Assembly (NCBI GenBank): GCA_029204225.1
Contig: CM055096.1
Location: 62,168,957 to 62,232,956, forward strand
Length of the DNA: 64,000 nt
From: Diphasiastrum complanatum
Lineage: Eukaryota; Streptophyta; Lycopodiopsida; Lycopodiales; Lycopodiaceae
Reading direction: 5' to 3'
The translations under genes were made by a program, and so were the position numbers. This document shows positions 25,300 through 39,576 of this stretch, one piece after another. Under the pieces are notes generated by a model. That model was not told the origin of the DNA. It did no database searches and saw nothing but the letters and a program-made list of their open reading frames with translations. Within the stretch, counting starts at the first letter, position 1; the number at the start of each line of letters is the position of its first letter.

Positions 25300-26040
25300 A
25301 GTTTACCATATATTTCATTCCGGGACCCACAATGGTTGCACACCCATGAACAAACCATGATCATGCTTCAAAAGAGTACACATTTGGCACTCCGACTACC
25401 AACAACAGTCCAAATTTTTTCCAAGAACACCAATTTCTCACATTTGCACCCTGAATCATTGCTCGAATCACATGCCACTAATAGTAGCTTTGCAAAATCC
25501 ACATCTCCTAAGTTTTCTAAGACTCTTCAGTCTACTTGTAAAAGCAAGAAAAGCCAATGATAGTTTGGAAGAATCGAAAGTGGGGATCGCCCTAGTACTG
25601 CATGCAAAAAATGACCTATAATGAGCAACAACAATATGTGGCAGCAAAGAAAAAAGAGATCGATCGAAGCATTAGCACTCACCCATCAATGTCACTTATT
25701 GATAGAGGAGACAGAGGTGACCTCACACCAATGGGAGATTGCCACCTGTTAGGGCTACCAAGAAAAATCAGGGCTCCACAAAGCTTTCGATTCTCGCATG
25801 GAAAAACAACCACCAACATACACAAGCAACCAAACCTTCTAAAGCACCCATGATTTGGTGGAAATTGTTCTTATACATGGTTGAGAAAAAAATATTAATA
25901 ATCGATTATGTGACAATGTCGTAAATGTGGTAATATGACATCCCATGGAATTTTTGGTGTAGAAAATGGGCTGTTATACACGTGTATAGTGTTGGGTGTT
26001 ATTTGTCTCCATGCCAGTAAGAGACGAGACACACACGATT
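25300..26040. other. No supported gene
   Basis: Short open frames on the plus strand (25336-25560, 25602-25853) have no recognisable domain or splice context. Confidence 0.35.
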
Positions 26041-26065
26041 TGGGTTGACAGAGAGAAAGAGAGAG

Positions 26066-28080
<2,015 letters not shown>

Positions 28081-28084
28081 CTAG

Positions 28085-28462
28085 AAAACTCCGTGTTTAT
28101 CCACGCAGAGTATCCACGCGAGACCCTACACTTAGTCGATTTTTCCAAAATTTTGTTTGCGTGAAACATCCACGCATGGATTATCCATGCCAAAAAAAAT
28201 TTGAACACGCCTCCGGCCAGTTTATCATGGTGCCAAAGAATTTATACGCATGGATTATCCGCACGTGAATAATCCATGCAGAATTGAATTTTGAAAATTC
28301 CAGCAACTATTTGGAAGGGAAGGTTAGTGGTGCCGGAAAGCAGTTTTGGCATGGATAATCCACGCGTGGATAAATCACGCAAATTTTAGTTTGTTCACCG
28401 GTCGAGACTTGAAGTTAAAGATATCCACGCGTGCATATCTTCTGCGTGGATTATCCACGCAT
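28085..28462. repeat. Cluster of CCACGCGTGG-type palindromes
   Basis: About ten copies of ATCCACGC or its complement GCGTGGAT in 380 bases, several as near-perfect palindromes (ATCCACGCGTGGAT near 28358, CGCATGGATTATCCGCACG near 28248). No coding frame crosses the cluster. Confidence 0.75.
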
Positions 28463-28477
28463 TTTTTTTTGCTTTTG

Positions 28478-28680
28478 TTTTTTGAATGTTAATAATAACA
28501 TGAAATTAGTTAAATAAATATATTTCTAAAGTGAATTATATTATGATTAGGCTATATATATATATTTTTTCTAAAGTGAATTATATTATGATGAGGTTTT
28601 TTTTTTTTTTTTGCATGTTCATAATGAAATGGGATTAGTTAAATAAATATTTTTCTAAAGTGAATTATATCATGGTGTTC
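28478..28680. repeat. AT-rich direct repeat
   Basis: The block AGTTAAATAAATAT..TTTCTAAAGTGAATTATAT occurs at about 28508 and 28636, with a partial copy near 28568. Confidence 0.75.
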
Positions 28681-29189
28681 CTAGATGATTGAGATTTTTT
28701 ATGAGGGCGGCCACCTACTTTTATAAGACAGTTGACTCGAGCTACCAAGAGGATAATTATGCATGATCTAAAGCTTTGAGAGCCAGGGGTTTAGGATCTA
28801 CCCTAATGGCACTCTACCTAATCTCATATCCGAGATCATTTGATATGGATTAAGAACTCATTTTGTACATACTTTGAAAGATTATCAAGAGATGGTGATT
28901 TTGGCAAGTTTTCTCTTTAATGAGGAATTGATGAATGATGAATGTGATATTTTTTGTGTCTAATGAATAGATCTGAATCTGAACAAAATATTATACTTTC
29001 CACGTGTGTGACATGATGTGAAGATCAATTATTTCTAGTTTTATTGTGGTGTTCAAAAGCCTTTGTCAATTAGATGCAAAATAGGTTGGATTGTGTGCTA
29101 ATTTTCTATCTATTAGATATAAGTGAAACCTTTGATGCTTTTTCAAGGTTTTAGTATCCAAATGAGGTTCATAACCTTTGATTTTAACA

Positions 29190-29663
29190 TGGTATCAGAG
29201 CCCAAACACAACCATCAAGACTCAAATACAAAGAAGAGAAAAGCAATTACAAGTTGATGATTGTTTAATTTTTATTGCCCTTATTACTACCTTAAGTTTG
29301 ATGATGTTCTTTCAAGTGTGAATGAAACTGTAGCAACAAAAGAGTGATTGGATGTAATGAAAACTGAGGTGAGTACATGATGCATTGTTTGAGATACTTG
29401 TAAAATTATTGATCCTCCATCAAAGATACAAAATGTTACTGTTTGCAAATGGGTCTTTAAGATCAAGCTTAATCAAGATGGTAGTGAATAATTATAAACC
29501 AAGACTAGTTGCCAAGGGATATGCTCAATTCAAGGGGATTGACTATGATGAAACACTTGATTTTGTCATAGTTTGTGGTGGTGATTTCATTAACTCACAT
29601 GCTTTTAGTGATTTACTGCCTTTGCAGCATTTGTTAAAAAATGAGATTTTTCTTGGAACATGA
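29190..29663 (+). pseudogene. Copia (Ty1) retrotransposon remnant with primer-binding site
   Basis: TGGTATCAGAGCC at 29190-29202 is a standard initiator tRNA-Met primer site, so the DNA to its left (from about 28690) may be an old 5' LTR. At 29440-29570 the plus strand gives CKWVFKIKLNQDGS, then after a stop and frameshift YKPRLVAKGYAQFKGIDYDE, the start of the Copia reverse transcriptase. Gag, protease and integrase are absent between the two, so the copy has a large internal deletion. Confidence 0.8.
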
Positions 29664-29669
29664 AGCCGT

Positions 29670-30290
29670 ACATCTATCTTCACCGACGTTATCTCCAAAA
29701 AAATGGGACTGAAGTCAAACTATGTCTATTCTTTTCACTTACTTGACCATAAATGAGACTCTATTTTGGCTCAATAATAATCATTTGAAAGCATTGCAAA
29801 AATCAATTTCATTCAAAATTGCAATAATCAATTTTTATTCAGAATTACAAGAATCAATTTCATCAGCGACATCATCTTGCAATTCATCTCCTCTTTGATG
29901 ATTTTCATCATCACTCACACTTTCAAAAATTATTTCATCATCCTCGCACAAATAGAAATTCATTTTTTAATATATGATGGGAAAACTTGTACATTCATGT
30001 GGTTCTTATATTGGTTAGTTAGTGCTCAGAAGTGAGATGAAGCAACCAACATTGAATCTTAACATGGAGTTTCAGTTTTTCATCCCAATTCAAATTGGCC
30101 AGCTGATTCAATGATCCAAACAGGCTCAAAGTCAGATCTCAACTTCTCAGATACAAAATAAAATGTGTTTAGAAAAACAAATAATCATGAACCACTTCCA
30201 AACTTGAGAAACGGATGTATACAATAAATATGATACACTCAAGAAAATACCCATTTCATGAAATGCCAAATAACTGCTTTTTCATGATGT
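29670..30290. other. 3' flank of PIAL-like gene, no separate gene
   Basis: AT-rich. It would include the 3' UTR of the minus-strand PIAL-like gene. Near 29790-29870 two copies of AAAATCAATTT..TTCA make a small direct repeat. Confidence 0.45.
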
Positions 30291-30293
30291 TAA

Positions 30294-33200
30294 CTAATTA
30301 AAATTGGCTTCCAGGGGTAGATTAGGCAGTAAACTACAGGGCTCAATCCCACTCAAAAGGAAATCATTGAGTGCAGCGAGTTCAGACATGGCACTACTGT
30401 TCCCAGTTGTGCTGGTTATGAGCTGCGACCCACCTGCAACAGACTGGAACCTTTGTGGCAATGATTCAGCAATACTTAAATACAGATCAGTACCTCCAGG
30501 TCTGCCAACAGTTTGGTATCTTGGAGATGGTGCACTTAGTCCAGGTGGAAGAAAGCCATGGTCAGGCAAATCACTGAGTGGGTATTCAAGAGAATTTGAC
30601 AAGACTGATGATGGCGTGCAGATAGTTGCATACGATGGCACATTGGAAAAGTTGGATTGGAAACCAGAATTTACTCTGTTGATGTTTCTAAGAGGATCAT
30701 TAGCAAGGGAAGAAATACCAACAGTAGCAACACGAACAGCTGTTGTAGATCCAGAACCGAGACTCCCTCTCATCCTTGTTAATGGTCGCCAATTTTGGTC
30801 AGTACTAGTCATGACCTGTCCTGCCATCAATTGAGAGACAGATGAAGTAGGAAAAAGGGTTCGATTTTCAGTTACCCAGTTTGTCATATTAGACTGTGCT
30901 GTGCTTGAACGCGGACTGTGGTCAGTAGGAAACAATGTTGACCTTCCATCCTGAAGCTGTACTGGAGTTGGACGTACAATGCCAGCAACTCGGATCATAG
31001 GAAAGGCTGATGTAGCTGAAGGAGAACTTCCAGCAGCTGTGAATACTCTATCCCCCTGCACAAGGTTCCCAGCTCTGGCATTTCGCGCTGCTGCAGCCAA
31101 ATTAGAACCTGGACTTACATTGCTGGTGTTTATCAGTCGCTGTTGCTGCCAGTGTCCAGGATCATAGTACAAAGGTGAGACCTGTTGCAGCTGCTGCTGG
31201 CCAAAACTTTGTAGCTGTTGACTATGCATGCTGTGCTGACCCTGAGTTATTTCACCCTGAGCTCTAGTAATAGTTGGCTGTGGAATTTCCAGCTGACACC
31301 TTTGTTGGTTTGGAACAGTTGGATACTGCATTGTTGTGGTAGTGCGCTGGAAATGGGTTGGTGATTCCAACCTCTGCAGAATATCACACGTAGAAACAAT
31401 CCATACCAGTTAGAAAGAAGCATATGTTCGATCTGAAGACTAACAAAGACTAATGTTTTATTTTAAGGGTTCCAATCAGAGAATTGAAGGATTCCCTGTC
31501 ATACAAATAGACGGAGCAGTGGATTCCCAATTGTAACTAAGGGTGCAGGCAGGGCCCCACCCTCATCCAATGGTTGACAATACATTGAAGATGCTATCAT
31601 GATCTTTTTCAACATCATGAAGTATTTTCAACCATTGGATGAGGATGGGGCCTTGCCTGCAGCCTCGGTCACATTTGGAAATACACTGCTCCCACATAAA
31701 ACAAAAACCCATTTCTATAAATTATTTATTGTGCATGCTAGTCAGTTGAATATAAAGCCAAAGGTATAAAGACTAGTGATCCATATGTGGCATGCAAGAG
31801 ATCATATGGTCTGATATATTCAGAAGATCGCTGAAAGGCATGATATTGATCGGGGGATTAACTTGGAGCAACGAGTGAAAAGACTGCAAACATGATAGAG
31901 ATCAAAACAGGTTGAAGTTGCCATGACAAAATATACTCAACCACTCCAGTGCATGTCATTCTCTAAATGGAAAAACACTTGGACCCTCCAATTTCATTGA
32001 AAGTGCGGCAAGCAGAATTATAGTTTGAGGTTTAAAGAGCCAATGAGATACGAAAAAAAACAAAGAGAAAGGGCGTTTCGCCACAGGAATTCCAAAATTT
32101 CCAACTAGCCACCTCCACTGAAAGGTGCAAGTGCAAGGTTGCAATCCCTAAATGGCAGTCCAGACTCCAGATGAACATTTTGACAGAAGGTTTAATTTCA
32201 TTGAAAGTGCGGCAAGCCGAATAATAGTTCTGAGGTTTAAAGTGCCAATGAAATAGGAAAAAATGAAAAAAGAAAAAGGAATTCCAAAATTTCCAAATAG
32301 ACAACTTTTGCTGTCTTAATTCTGAAGTAGGATTCTGGCAACCTGAAAGATTCTACTTAGGTCAACTTTGATATGAATTGACATCATAATGTATTGAACA
32401 GTTCAAAATTGCAACATCTCAACCTATAGACATGCAAAGGATTTGTGAATTGCAAATGTAAAACTTTTAATGATCCAAATGATGAGCTACAGAGTGCATT
32501 AGAAGAACCTTGATGTAGGAAACACAGTGATGTGAAACCTGTCAAAATTATAAAAACTTATCTTAGTCTTAGGGGTTTCATAAAGTTTTATGTCAAGCTT
32601 CTTTGTGTAGATTTGTGATAGGACCAAAAATTAGCATAGATGGCAAATTGGTCAAATCCACATGTAAAACCACTATTGAGCCAAAAGTCATTTGTGATGC
32701 AAACTCGAGCTATGTAGGCTAGTAAATAGGTTTGTGACACTTGTATTGATGTAGTTTGATGAGTGATGAAGTCAAAGCGTTGGCTTTGGTCAAAGGGTCC
32801 AATAGGAATTGAAAAATCTTGAAGGGTCCAATAGAATTGTAGGATGGATGCATCACTCATCCAATAGCATTAGAGAGGCTAGGATTAGGGGTCCAATAGC
32901 ATGCAAGGAGGATTCTCCACGAGTTTTATATGTACTCCATTTGTGAATCATAATCTAAGTTGAATTTTGAGTCAAAACTTGAGTTTGGTGAGATTTGCTT
33001 GTTTCCTATTCTCTCTCTACCCGAATCCAAAATAGCTCTATTCTCTCTCTACCCGAGGAGAGGAGCTTAATTTTACTTAGTTTTTTCAAGGATCATCTTC
33101 TCTCATGCATATGTACTTTGATTATCAACATAAGCATCCATCTTTGCCTCTATGCCTTAGTTTTTTTATCTAGATCTTGGAAATCAATCTAGCATCCATC

Positions 33201-35894
33201 AACAAGTGCATAAGCTTGCTTAGGAGATCATTCACACACTTTTAGAACATTCCACACGTGTGAAAATTCACAAAATCTCCTCGTAAGGGCACAAAATAGA
33301 ACAAAACAGATGAAGTGGCAAAACTCTAAAAAATTGGAATCATGGCTCCATAATTCCTAGAACCTGTAGAACAAATTCAAAACTTGAAGAAGCAAATGAT
33401 GAAGATTCAAGTTTTTTCCTAAACCCAGTAGGCAAACAAATCTAGCGTCCATTGGAAATGGATCAGTAGTTTTAGCCCAGTCAGGTCCTTATTCTTTCAA
33501 AACCAATTCTAGCCTATTTTTTGTGCCACTTTGCAAGGGAGAGATGGAGAGAGTTCAAAGGAGACAAGGAGAGAGGAGAGAAAGGAGAAAGAGGGGAGAA
33601 ATAAGAGTAGAGAAAGAAGAGGAGGAGAGGTAAGATGAAGGACATGAAGAAAGGGGAGTGTGAAGTTACTGTCTTCGGAATACAGTTCAAGCACTCAAAT
33701 GTAGAATATGTAAACTGGGAGGGAAACAGTTGGGCTAAAATGTATTTCTGCAGACTATGTAAAAACACTTATAAATCTGCAGATTGTATAAAGACACGGC
33801 TGGGAACATGTTCCTCTTGCTATGGGAATATTCCCCCAAATTCCCGTGTTGAGGAGCAGGTGGGAACAGTTCCCCCATCCCCAGGGGATGAGAATGCATT
33901 CCTTAGTAACTATGGCTGCCACCCCCCTAGAAATTTCATGAAGGGAAAGTAGCTCATGGAAGCTTTATCATCCTTCACCCATATTATGATTACAGTAAAG
34001 ATGACAATTAAGTTGCTCCAAAGGAGCAAATTGACTTTACAACTCTACAACATTGGCTATTCAAAAGGATAGGCACAACAATGAGGGTGAGGCAAGCAAT
34101 ATGACGACAGATTATAACATCAATATGAAGGGACAATGTTACATCCTCGCGCACTATGTTGAGGATGCTAATTATGGTTAGTTGACCGGAGGTAGCAAGA
34201 GTTAGAGTTTGACTAAACCCAAACCCTTAATCGTAAAACCCTACCTAAAGCTAAGCCCTTGCAGGTAAGGCCATAACTAGAGTCCAGGAATTGAGAATTG
34301 TTACAGAATTACTTACTGCAAAGAAAAAATTCTATGAACTATACATGAACAAAGACCTTTATCTTACCTGAAAATGTTGTCCTTGTGTCTGTGTACGCAT
34401 TTGAGCAGAAGCTTCAAACTGTGTAGAGGAAGAAACAATGGATCTTCGTGGCAAATCCTGCTGCAATTGCTGGTGCCATGTAGGTAGCAGGTGGATTTCT
34501 TCTCCATTGTGGTTCCGTACTGAAGTGGACTGATTCGAAAGAAACATGTGATGGGGCGGCACCTCTGATGTAGCCTGAATTGAGCTGCTTGAATTGAATG
34601 GGCGGATCGGAGCAGTAATTCTGACTCTATTTGCATTTGACAAAGAGCCTTGAGCTGGGAGAGCCTGTATTGTTATTGGTGCTCGGATCAGTTGACTCGT
34701 GGGTTGTCCATCCAAGCCTTCTTGAACACCAGAGTCACCAATAATTCTCATCTGTTCCTGTGGTAACGCTGGTACACTAAGCTCGTTACATAACAATGAT
34801 GCAGCATCAAAGAAATTATTTGTATCAGGTAGATGTAATGCTTCTGAGTAGCTCGGCAGAGCAGCAGCATCTGCTACATTCCATGAAGCACGGTTAACCA
34901 TTGGAATGCTTTCAAGAGTCTGGCCCACAGCACTTACTGATGTTGTAAATGTTAAGACACAGCTTTGAGAGCCATATGGGCTTTGCATTGAAGAACCAGA
35001 TCCTGCAGATACTATATTCTCGTGTAAAGGTATTGAGTCACAGCCCATTGATGCATCTGCTCTTGAGCATTCTTGAACACCAACTGCTGCAGTTGTCAAT
35101 ACGTCAGGTTTTCTGTCTTCTTGATCAACTGCAGTATGTGATGGGAGTGTCCTTACACTTGAAGCTTCCTGAGAAAACACAGAAGATTCTCTTTCCATGA
35201 AGATTTCAGCATTGTTTCCTGAATCCCAGTCATCTTGGGTCAAATCCACAATTGCTGTGCTTATATCACTAAAACTCTGTGTTCCTGTGGAAAAGGTAAA
35301 ATTGCCATGAGACATAAAGTTCCTGACAGCATTCATCTTCTCTGTCTCCTTCACACTTCCAATGCTTTTATCTATATTCTCCCTGGAAGGTATTCGAACC
35401 CATGACCCATCTTCTGAAATGAGAATTTCGGATACATTTGAATATTTCTCAACGTCCATTAAAATCTGCAATAACATAGAAAGCTTAGGACTGCTTTTCC
35501 CTGCATAAAAATTTCAAAATTTTTATAAATAGATTATAAGGCATCGATTATGCATCTTGTTAAAAAGGAAACCACCTATGGTGAAAGGCTTCAAAAGTGA
35601 GACAGTAATTACCTTCCCTAAAGGTGAATCGTATCGAAGGTCTGAGCAGTTGACATGCATATTACAGTACGGGCAACGCCAAGCAGGTCTCCTTTCGTTG
35701 ATGGTTAGATAGTTATCAAAGTCGAAACTCTGCCATCATTGATGTTTTTAAGGGCATTAATTTACCAGCAGAAGTTCTTGTAGCATCAATGCATTCTCAA
35801 CAAGTACAACTGGAGAAACATTGAAAAGAAGATGCCACACCTGAAGGTGTTTGCATGATACACCCTTAACAGGAGTAACAATGCGCTTGCGACT
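30294..35894 (-). CDS. PIAL: PIAL-type SUMO ligase (SP-RING), 3' exons
   Basis: Four minus-strand exons join in phase 0: about 35894-35841 (SRKRIVTPVKGVSCKHLQ), 35729-35613 (SFDFDNYLTINERRP, WRCPYCNMHVNCSDLRYD), 35465-34368 (starts ILMDVEKYSNVSEIL, then EDGSWVRI) and 31373-30294 (stop at 30294). About 780 residues are visible. Exons 1-2 form the SP-RING with C-x-H and C-x2-C zinc ligands. Exon 4 holds QNWRPLTRMRGSL, matching the conserved C-terminal block of plant PIAL1/2. Known: PIAL proteins promote SUMO chain formation and act with MOM1 in silencing. The C-terminal half is low in complexity (Ser, Gln, Thr). All introns seen are GT-AG. Odd: the residue after HLQ is Ser instead of the usual Cys, and the N-terminal exons were not found in the window. 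SIZ1 is less likely because no matching PHD/SAP region or C-terminal block is seen. Confidence 0.85.
31513..31692. mobile_element. 180-bp foldback (MITE- or miRNA-like hairpin)
   Basis: The left arm (31513-31585, starting GGAGCAGTG, with TGCAGGCAGGGCCCCACCCT and CATCCAATGGTTGA) is complementary to the right arm (about 31622-31692) with roughly 80% pairing over some 72 bases. The loop is about 36 bases. It lies in the large PIAL intron. I see no clear target duplication. Confidence 0.8.
31990..32302. repeat. Direct repeat of about 110 bp inside the PIAL intron
   Basis: TTTCATTGAAAGTGCGGCAA and GGAATTCCAAAATTTCCAA each occur twice, at 31990-32104 and 32196-32302, with a 206-bp period. The rest of the intron (32310-34367) shows no gene; a plus-strand frame at 33635-33952 has no known domain. 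Confidence 0.8.
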
Positions 35895-35899
35895 TCCAT

Positions 35900-36860
35900 G
35901 CCACCATGACAAAAGATGTACAATCAGAAAATTATGCTATGATACTGTGTACTTAACAAGACATCTACTTGCAAAAGCAAACTGCTTACTTTCATTCTGC
36001 ATACTGTTAGGTCGAGGCTTGAGCCAACAAAGCAAAAGAAACGGGCAAACATTGGCCAAGCAAACACCACCAATTTTGATTGCAAAACTGTAATGTTTAT
36101 AAGCATACACGATCCAAAGTTGTTTGGATGAACTGTTAACCAAAATCCAAAAACACAATGCAGTGAATAACAACTGAAAGCTAATACCACAAAAACTGTC
36201 TATCTTAAGCTTTTCCACAAAAATTATTAACTCCCAACAACATATCAAAGGAAAATGTTGATGCAGCATGTCCTGCATCATGGTCCCTAAGCTTGGATCT
36301 CACAGAGAATAACTGATAGTACCAAAGTGGTAAAACTTTCTGCTTATGCCACCCCCATATGCAAGCATTCCGGCATTGTTTTCAAAGCATAAAAGGCCTT
36401 CAAACCCCCTTAAAGCCTCCTTCCGACACATTGGTTCCATTTAGGATTGTGTTTAATGTTTGCTTGAATCGTGGTTCGAACCGGCCGATTCAAACCACTG
36501 GAGCTGCTATTTCCATGCTCGGGCCCGAGGAGAGACAAAACGTGTTTTTTAATGTGTTTTTGGGAGAAGAGAAGAGGGGAGAAGAGGAGAGGGAGTGAGA
36601 TCTGAGATCCATCAATAAATCTAGTATCTACTAGTAGGCTGTCAATACTATCATCATTGAGGAGTCAAACCTCAGGAGGCAACAACATAGGGAGGACTCC
36701 TAAGAGGGCATATTGTTGTTTTGTAATTTGTAAATTTCTGACGAGCTCTCAGCCTTCGATTCTATTCCATAACATATGCTTATCTAATATCCAGACTCCA
36801 GAGTCCAAAGGTTGAGAGATCTCCACTTTTCACTAGTGAGTCAGTGACTAGATAGTGGAT
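35900..36860. other. Upstream intron or flank of PIAL-like gene
   Basis: No exon that I can match to PIAL N-terminal sequence. Minus-strand frames around 36281-35937 lack a domain. GGTTCGAACCGG near 36475 recurs near 38430 and belongs to a repeat. Confidence 0.4.
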
Positions 36861-36867
36861 GTAGGAA

Positions 36868-38044
36868 ATAGTTAAGATCCTGGATCCTTGTATTGTCAAG
36901 CGGTTGGATGTCTCATTTACCTATGCAACTCAAGACCGGACATTTCTTTTTGTGTTTCCCTCATGAGTCAATTTATGCATGCTCCTTTGACATCAGATTG
37001 GAAAGCTTTGAAGAAGATCTTTCGATATCTTCAAGGAACTAGGGCACTTGGACTGTTTTATCCTTCTTGTGATGATGCATGCATGGTTGGTTTTAGTGAC
37101 TCGGATTGGGGTGGAGATCAAGACACATGACGCTCTACTAGTGAGTATTGTTTTTTCTTTGGAAATTCTGCAATTTCATGGTTGGTTAAGTAAAAAGCAG
37201 CCCACCGTTGCTACGTCTTCATGCGAAGCAGAATATAGAGCTACAATTTCAGCCACTACGGAGTGTTTATGGCCAAGACAATTACTTGTCGATATGAAAT
37301 ATGCCCCCCCCCCCCCCCTCGGCTACTCTCCTTTTTACCGATAGTCAAAGTGCGATAGCTATTGCACGAAATCCAATTTTTCATGCGAGTACAAAGCATA
37401 TCGAGATCCACTATCACTTTGTTCGGGAGAAGCTTCATAATGGCGACATTACACTTGAATATTGTCCCATGGAAGATCATATTGCGGATGTGTTCACTAA
37501 GGCATTACCTAGAGTTAAATTTTAAGCTTTTTGTCATGCTTTAAATTTAAAACTACTTGCTGATTTTTCTACTTAGTGAATACATGTCATTTTCATTTAA
37601 GGAGGGTGTTAGTTATGTAAATAGAAATGATGTATTGCCATAGGTTACTTTAACCGAAAAGGTCAAGAGTTGTGTAACCATGGTTTATTCACCTCTATTA
37701 GGCCTATTAAACTTAGAGTTAGCTAAGTTAGTATGTTTTTCATAGTAGGGACTCGTGGGTCCACTAGGCCTAAATATGACAATATTTACCCCCAACTTGA
37801 CATGTGGAGGTACCTTATCTTTTTGAAAGTAACTTGTAAGAGAAGTTAGATAGTCATCTACAAGAAGTTAGATAGTCATTTGGAAGGGTATATATATGTG
37901 TGCATTCATTTGTAATTTAACAATTGTAAGCATTATAGCTATTCTCTTGGAATTCCACGAGTGTTTACAGGAGGGCGACCAGCCATCTCTCTCTCTCTCT
38001 TTGGAATGCTTTGTGTGATTGGATAGTTAAGATCCTGGATCCTT
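36868..38044 (+). pseudogene. Copia RT/RNase H 3' fragment with LTR remnant
   Basis: Plus-strand pieces give the end of reverse transcriptase (CLIYLCNSRPDISFCVSLM, LKKIFRYLQGTRALGLFY) and RNase H (GFSDSDWGGDQDTRST with a stop, SWLSKKQPTVATSSCEAEY, LFTDSQSAIAIARNP, VREKLHNGDITLEYCP, DVFTKALP). A purine tract AAGGAGGG at about 37599 precedes TGTTAGTTATG, the likely start of a 3' LTR that continues to about 37980. A 15-base C run (37304-37318) and frameshifts disable it. The whole piece is flanked by a 22-bp direct repeat (36868-36889 and 38023-38044). Confidence 0.85.
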
Positions 38045-39570
38045 TGGTTTCTATTTCCGGTATTGGACACGTCACACAAATTGGGGCAATTATGGATTTC
38101 AACAAGAGGCCGAGGGTGATGGGCGTCAGGACATTTTAGATTCTCAGGAGATTTTATTCAAGATGGATCTACTATTACTTGTCCAGTGTCCAGTGTCTAC
38201 AATACTAATACAATGATTCAATGATCATGCTAGCTTTACGTAATACGGACATCCCTAGACCCCAACTTAGCTTGATACTGGGTTATTACTAAGTTTATGT
38301 AATGTCGATCATGATTTATCCTCTTTCAATAAAAGTACAGAAACCCTAAAACCAATTCAAACGGTTCGACAGTTCAAACCTGGCCTATCTGATTCAAAAC
38401 GTGGTTCGTACCATCAAATCAGTGGTTCGAACCGGGTATGTAAACATTGATCATGTTCAACATTAGGCCCAAGTATTTGTATGAGGGAAGTATCTCTAAA
38501 ACTTGCCATTCTAGGTGTTGTTTGTCACTTTCTCTCTCATTCTGATTATCATAACATTGTCTATATTGACTTCAATACCTGAGAATTTGCAGAATTCATA
38601 TAGCAAAGGATTTTTTGAAAGTTTGACAAATGATCTCATGTGCACAGATCAACAATAGGACGACATAACCCACTATTTGGACAATACCTCCTCCATGTTT
38701 TCTGATGCAATCCTCTATCTCATCCATCAACAATCCTTATACCGTACTGCTAGTTCAGCAGGTACTCTTCATAGAGTCATAAAGTTGCAAACTTCATTCA
38801 ATAAGCACTTGAAGCTTCAATATTCATCACCAGAACTTATTCCTTGTAACTGTATCAAACACCTTTCCAAAGTCAACAAAATAGCACAAACACTACTACT
38901 CTTTCCTTGTGCAGCTTCCATAAGTGCTCTAAGCGTTTTAGCCACTAGCATATATATGGTCCATTTTTTGTATTTTTGGGCCGTGTTATTATCTTGGTAT
39001 ATGCTTCTGGGTCCTTGAGGGTTGCAGACAGGGCTTCTGAAACTCACAGGAGCCTATGAAATTGTGCGAGGCTGATGTCAAGGGCCTTCAGCAGAGTGAA
39101 AGGAGTGCTTTTCTTCATTCAGTAGCTTTTGCAGTGTTCCTAGTTGGAGATTACTGTATTATTCATCTATTTGTGCATCATGTGATGCCCATATCTGTGA
39201 TTGAGTTTGCCAGATTTTTCTACCAGCAATTCACCTTTGACAGCCTAGAGGCGATCTGCATCCATGATTGGGTCTCCGATGGTGATTGGTAGATAACAAG
39301 TTGCCAACAAAGCTATGTATGGACTATTAGTTACCAACACAACTCGCAATTGCAAACAAGAATAATGCTTTTCCATTAAGGTTATCGATCGGTCATCATG
39401 CATCCATGTATCACACAGGAGGAAATTGTTTCATTCATTAAACAATGAATGAGATTCTTGTGGCAGTGAAGATTACAGTTTCTTGTAACTTCATTTTAGG
39501 TTCACTATCACTTGAAAATTTTGAGCCCATGTCATCTTGAACAACCACAGACTTGGCTGGTTTGTAGTAA
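38045..39570. other. No supported gene
   Basis: Mixed DNA. Frames such as 39047-38817 minus and 38677-39018 plus overlap each other and have no recognisable domain. Confidence 0.35.
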
Positions 39571-39576
39571 ACTCAC

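Noticed and set aside
28085-28462. CRISPR array
   Set aside because: Repeats are short, in both directions and not evenly spaced, and the genome is a plant one.
30304-30834. 176-codon plus-strand frame
   Set aside because: Antisense shadow of the last PIAL exon, which has splice sites and family motifs on the other strand.
33635-33952. 105-codon plus-strand frame with C-x2-C pairs as a gene
   Set aside because: It lies in the PIAL intron, has no known fold, and part of it is a GGGAA/TTCCC repeat also near 58.8 kb.
36868-36889. 22-bp repeat as target duplication of the Copia element
   Set aside because: LTR integrases leave about 5 bp, and the fragment lacks a 5' end; listed as an open finding instead.
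38425-38445. GGTTCGAACC as the T-arm of a tRNA (also 36475)
   Set aside because: No acceptor, D-arm or anticodon arm can be placed round it, and the word recurs within a repeat.
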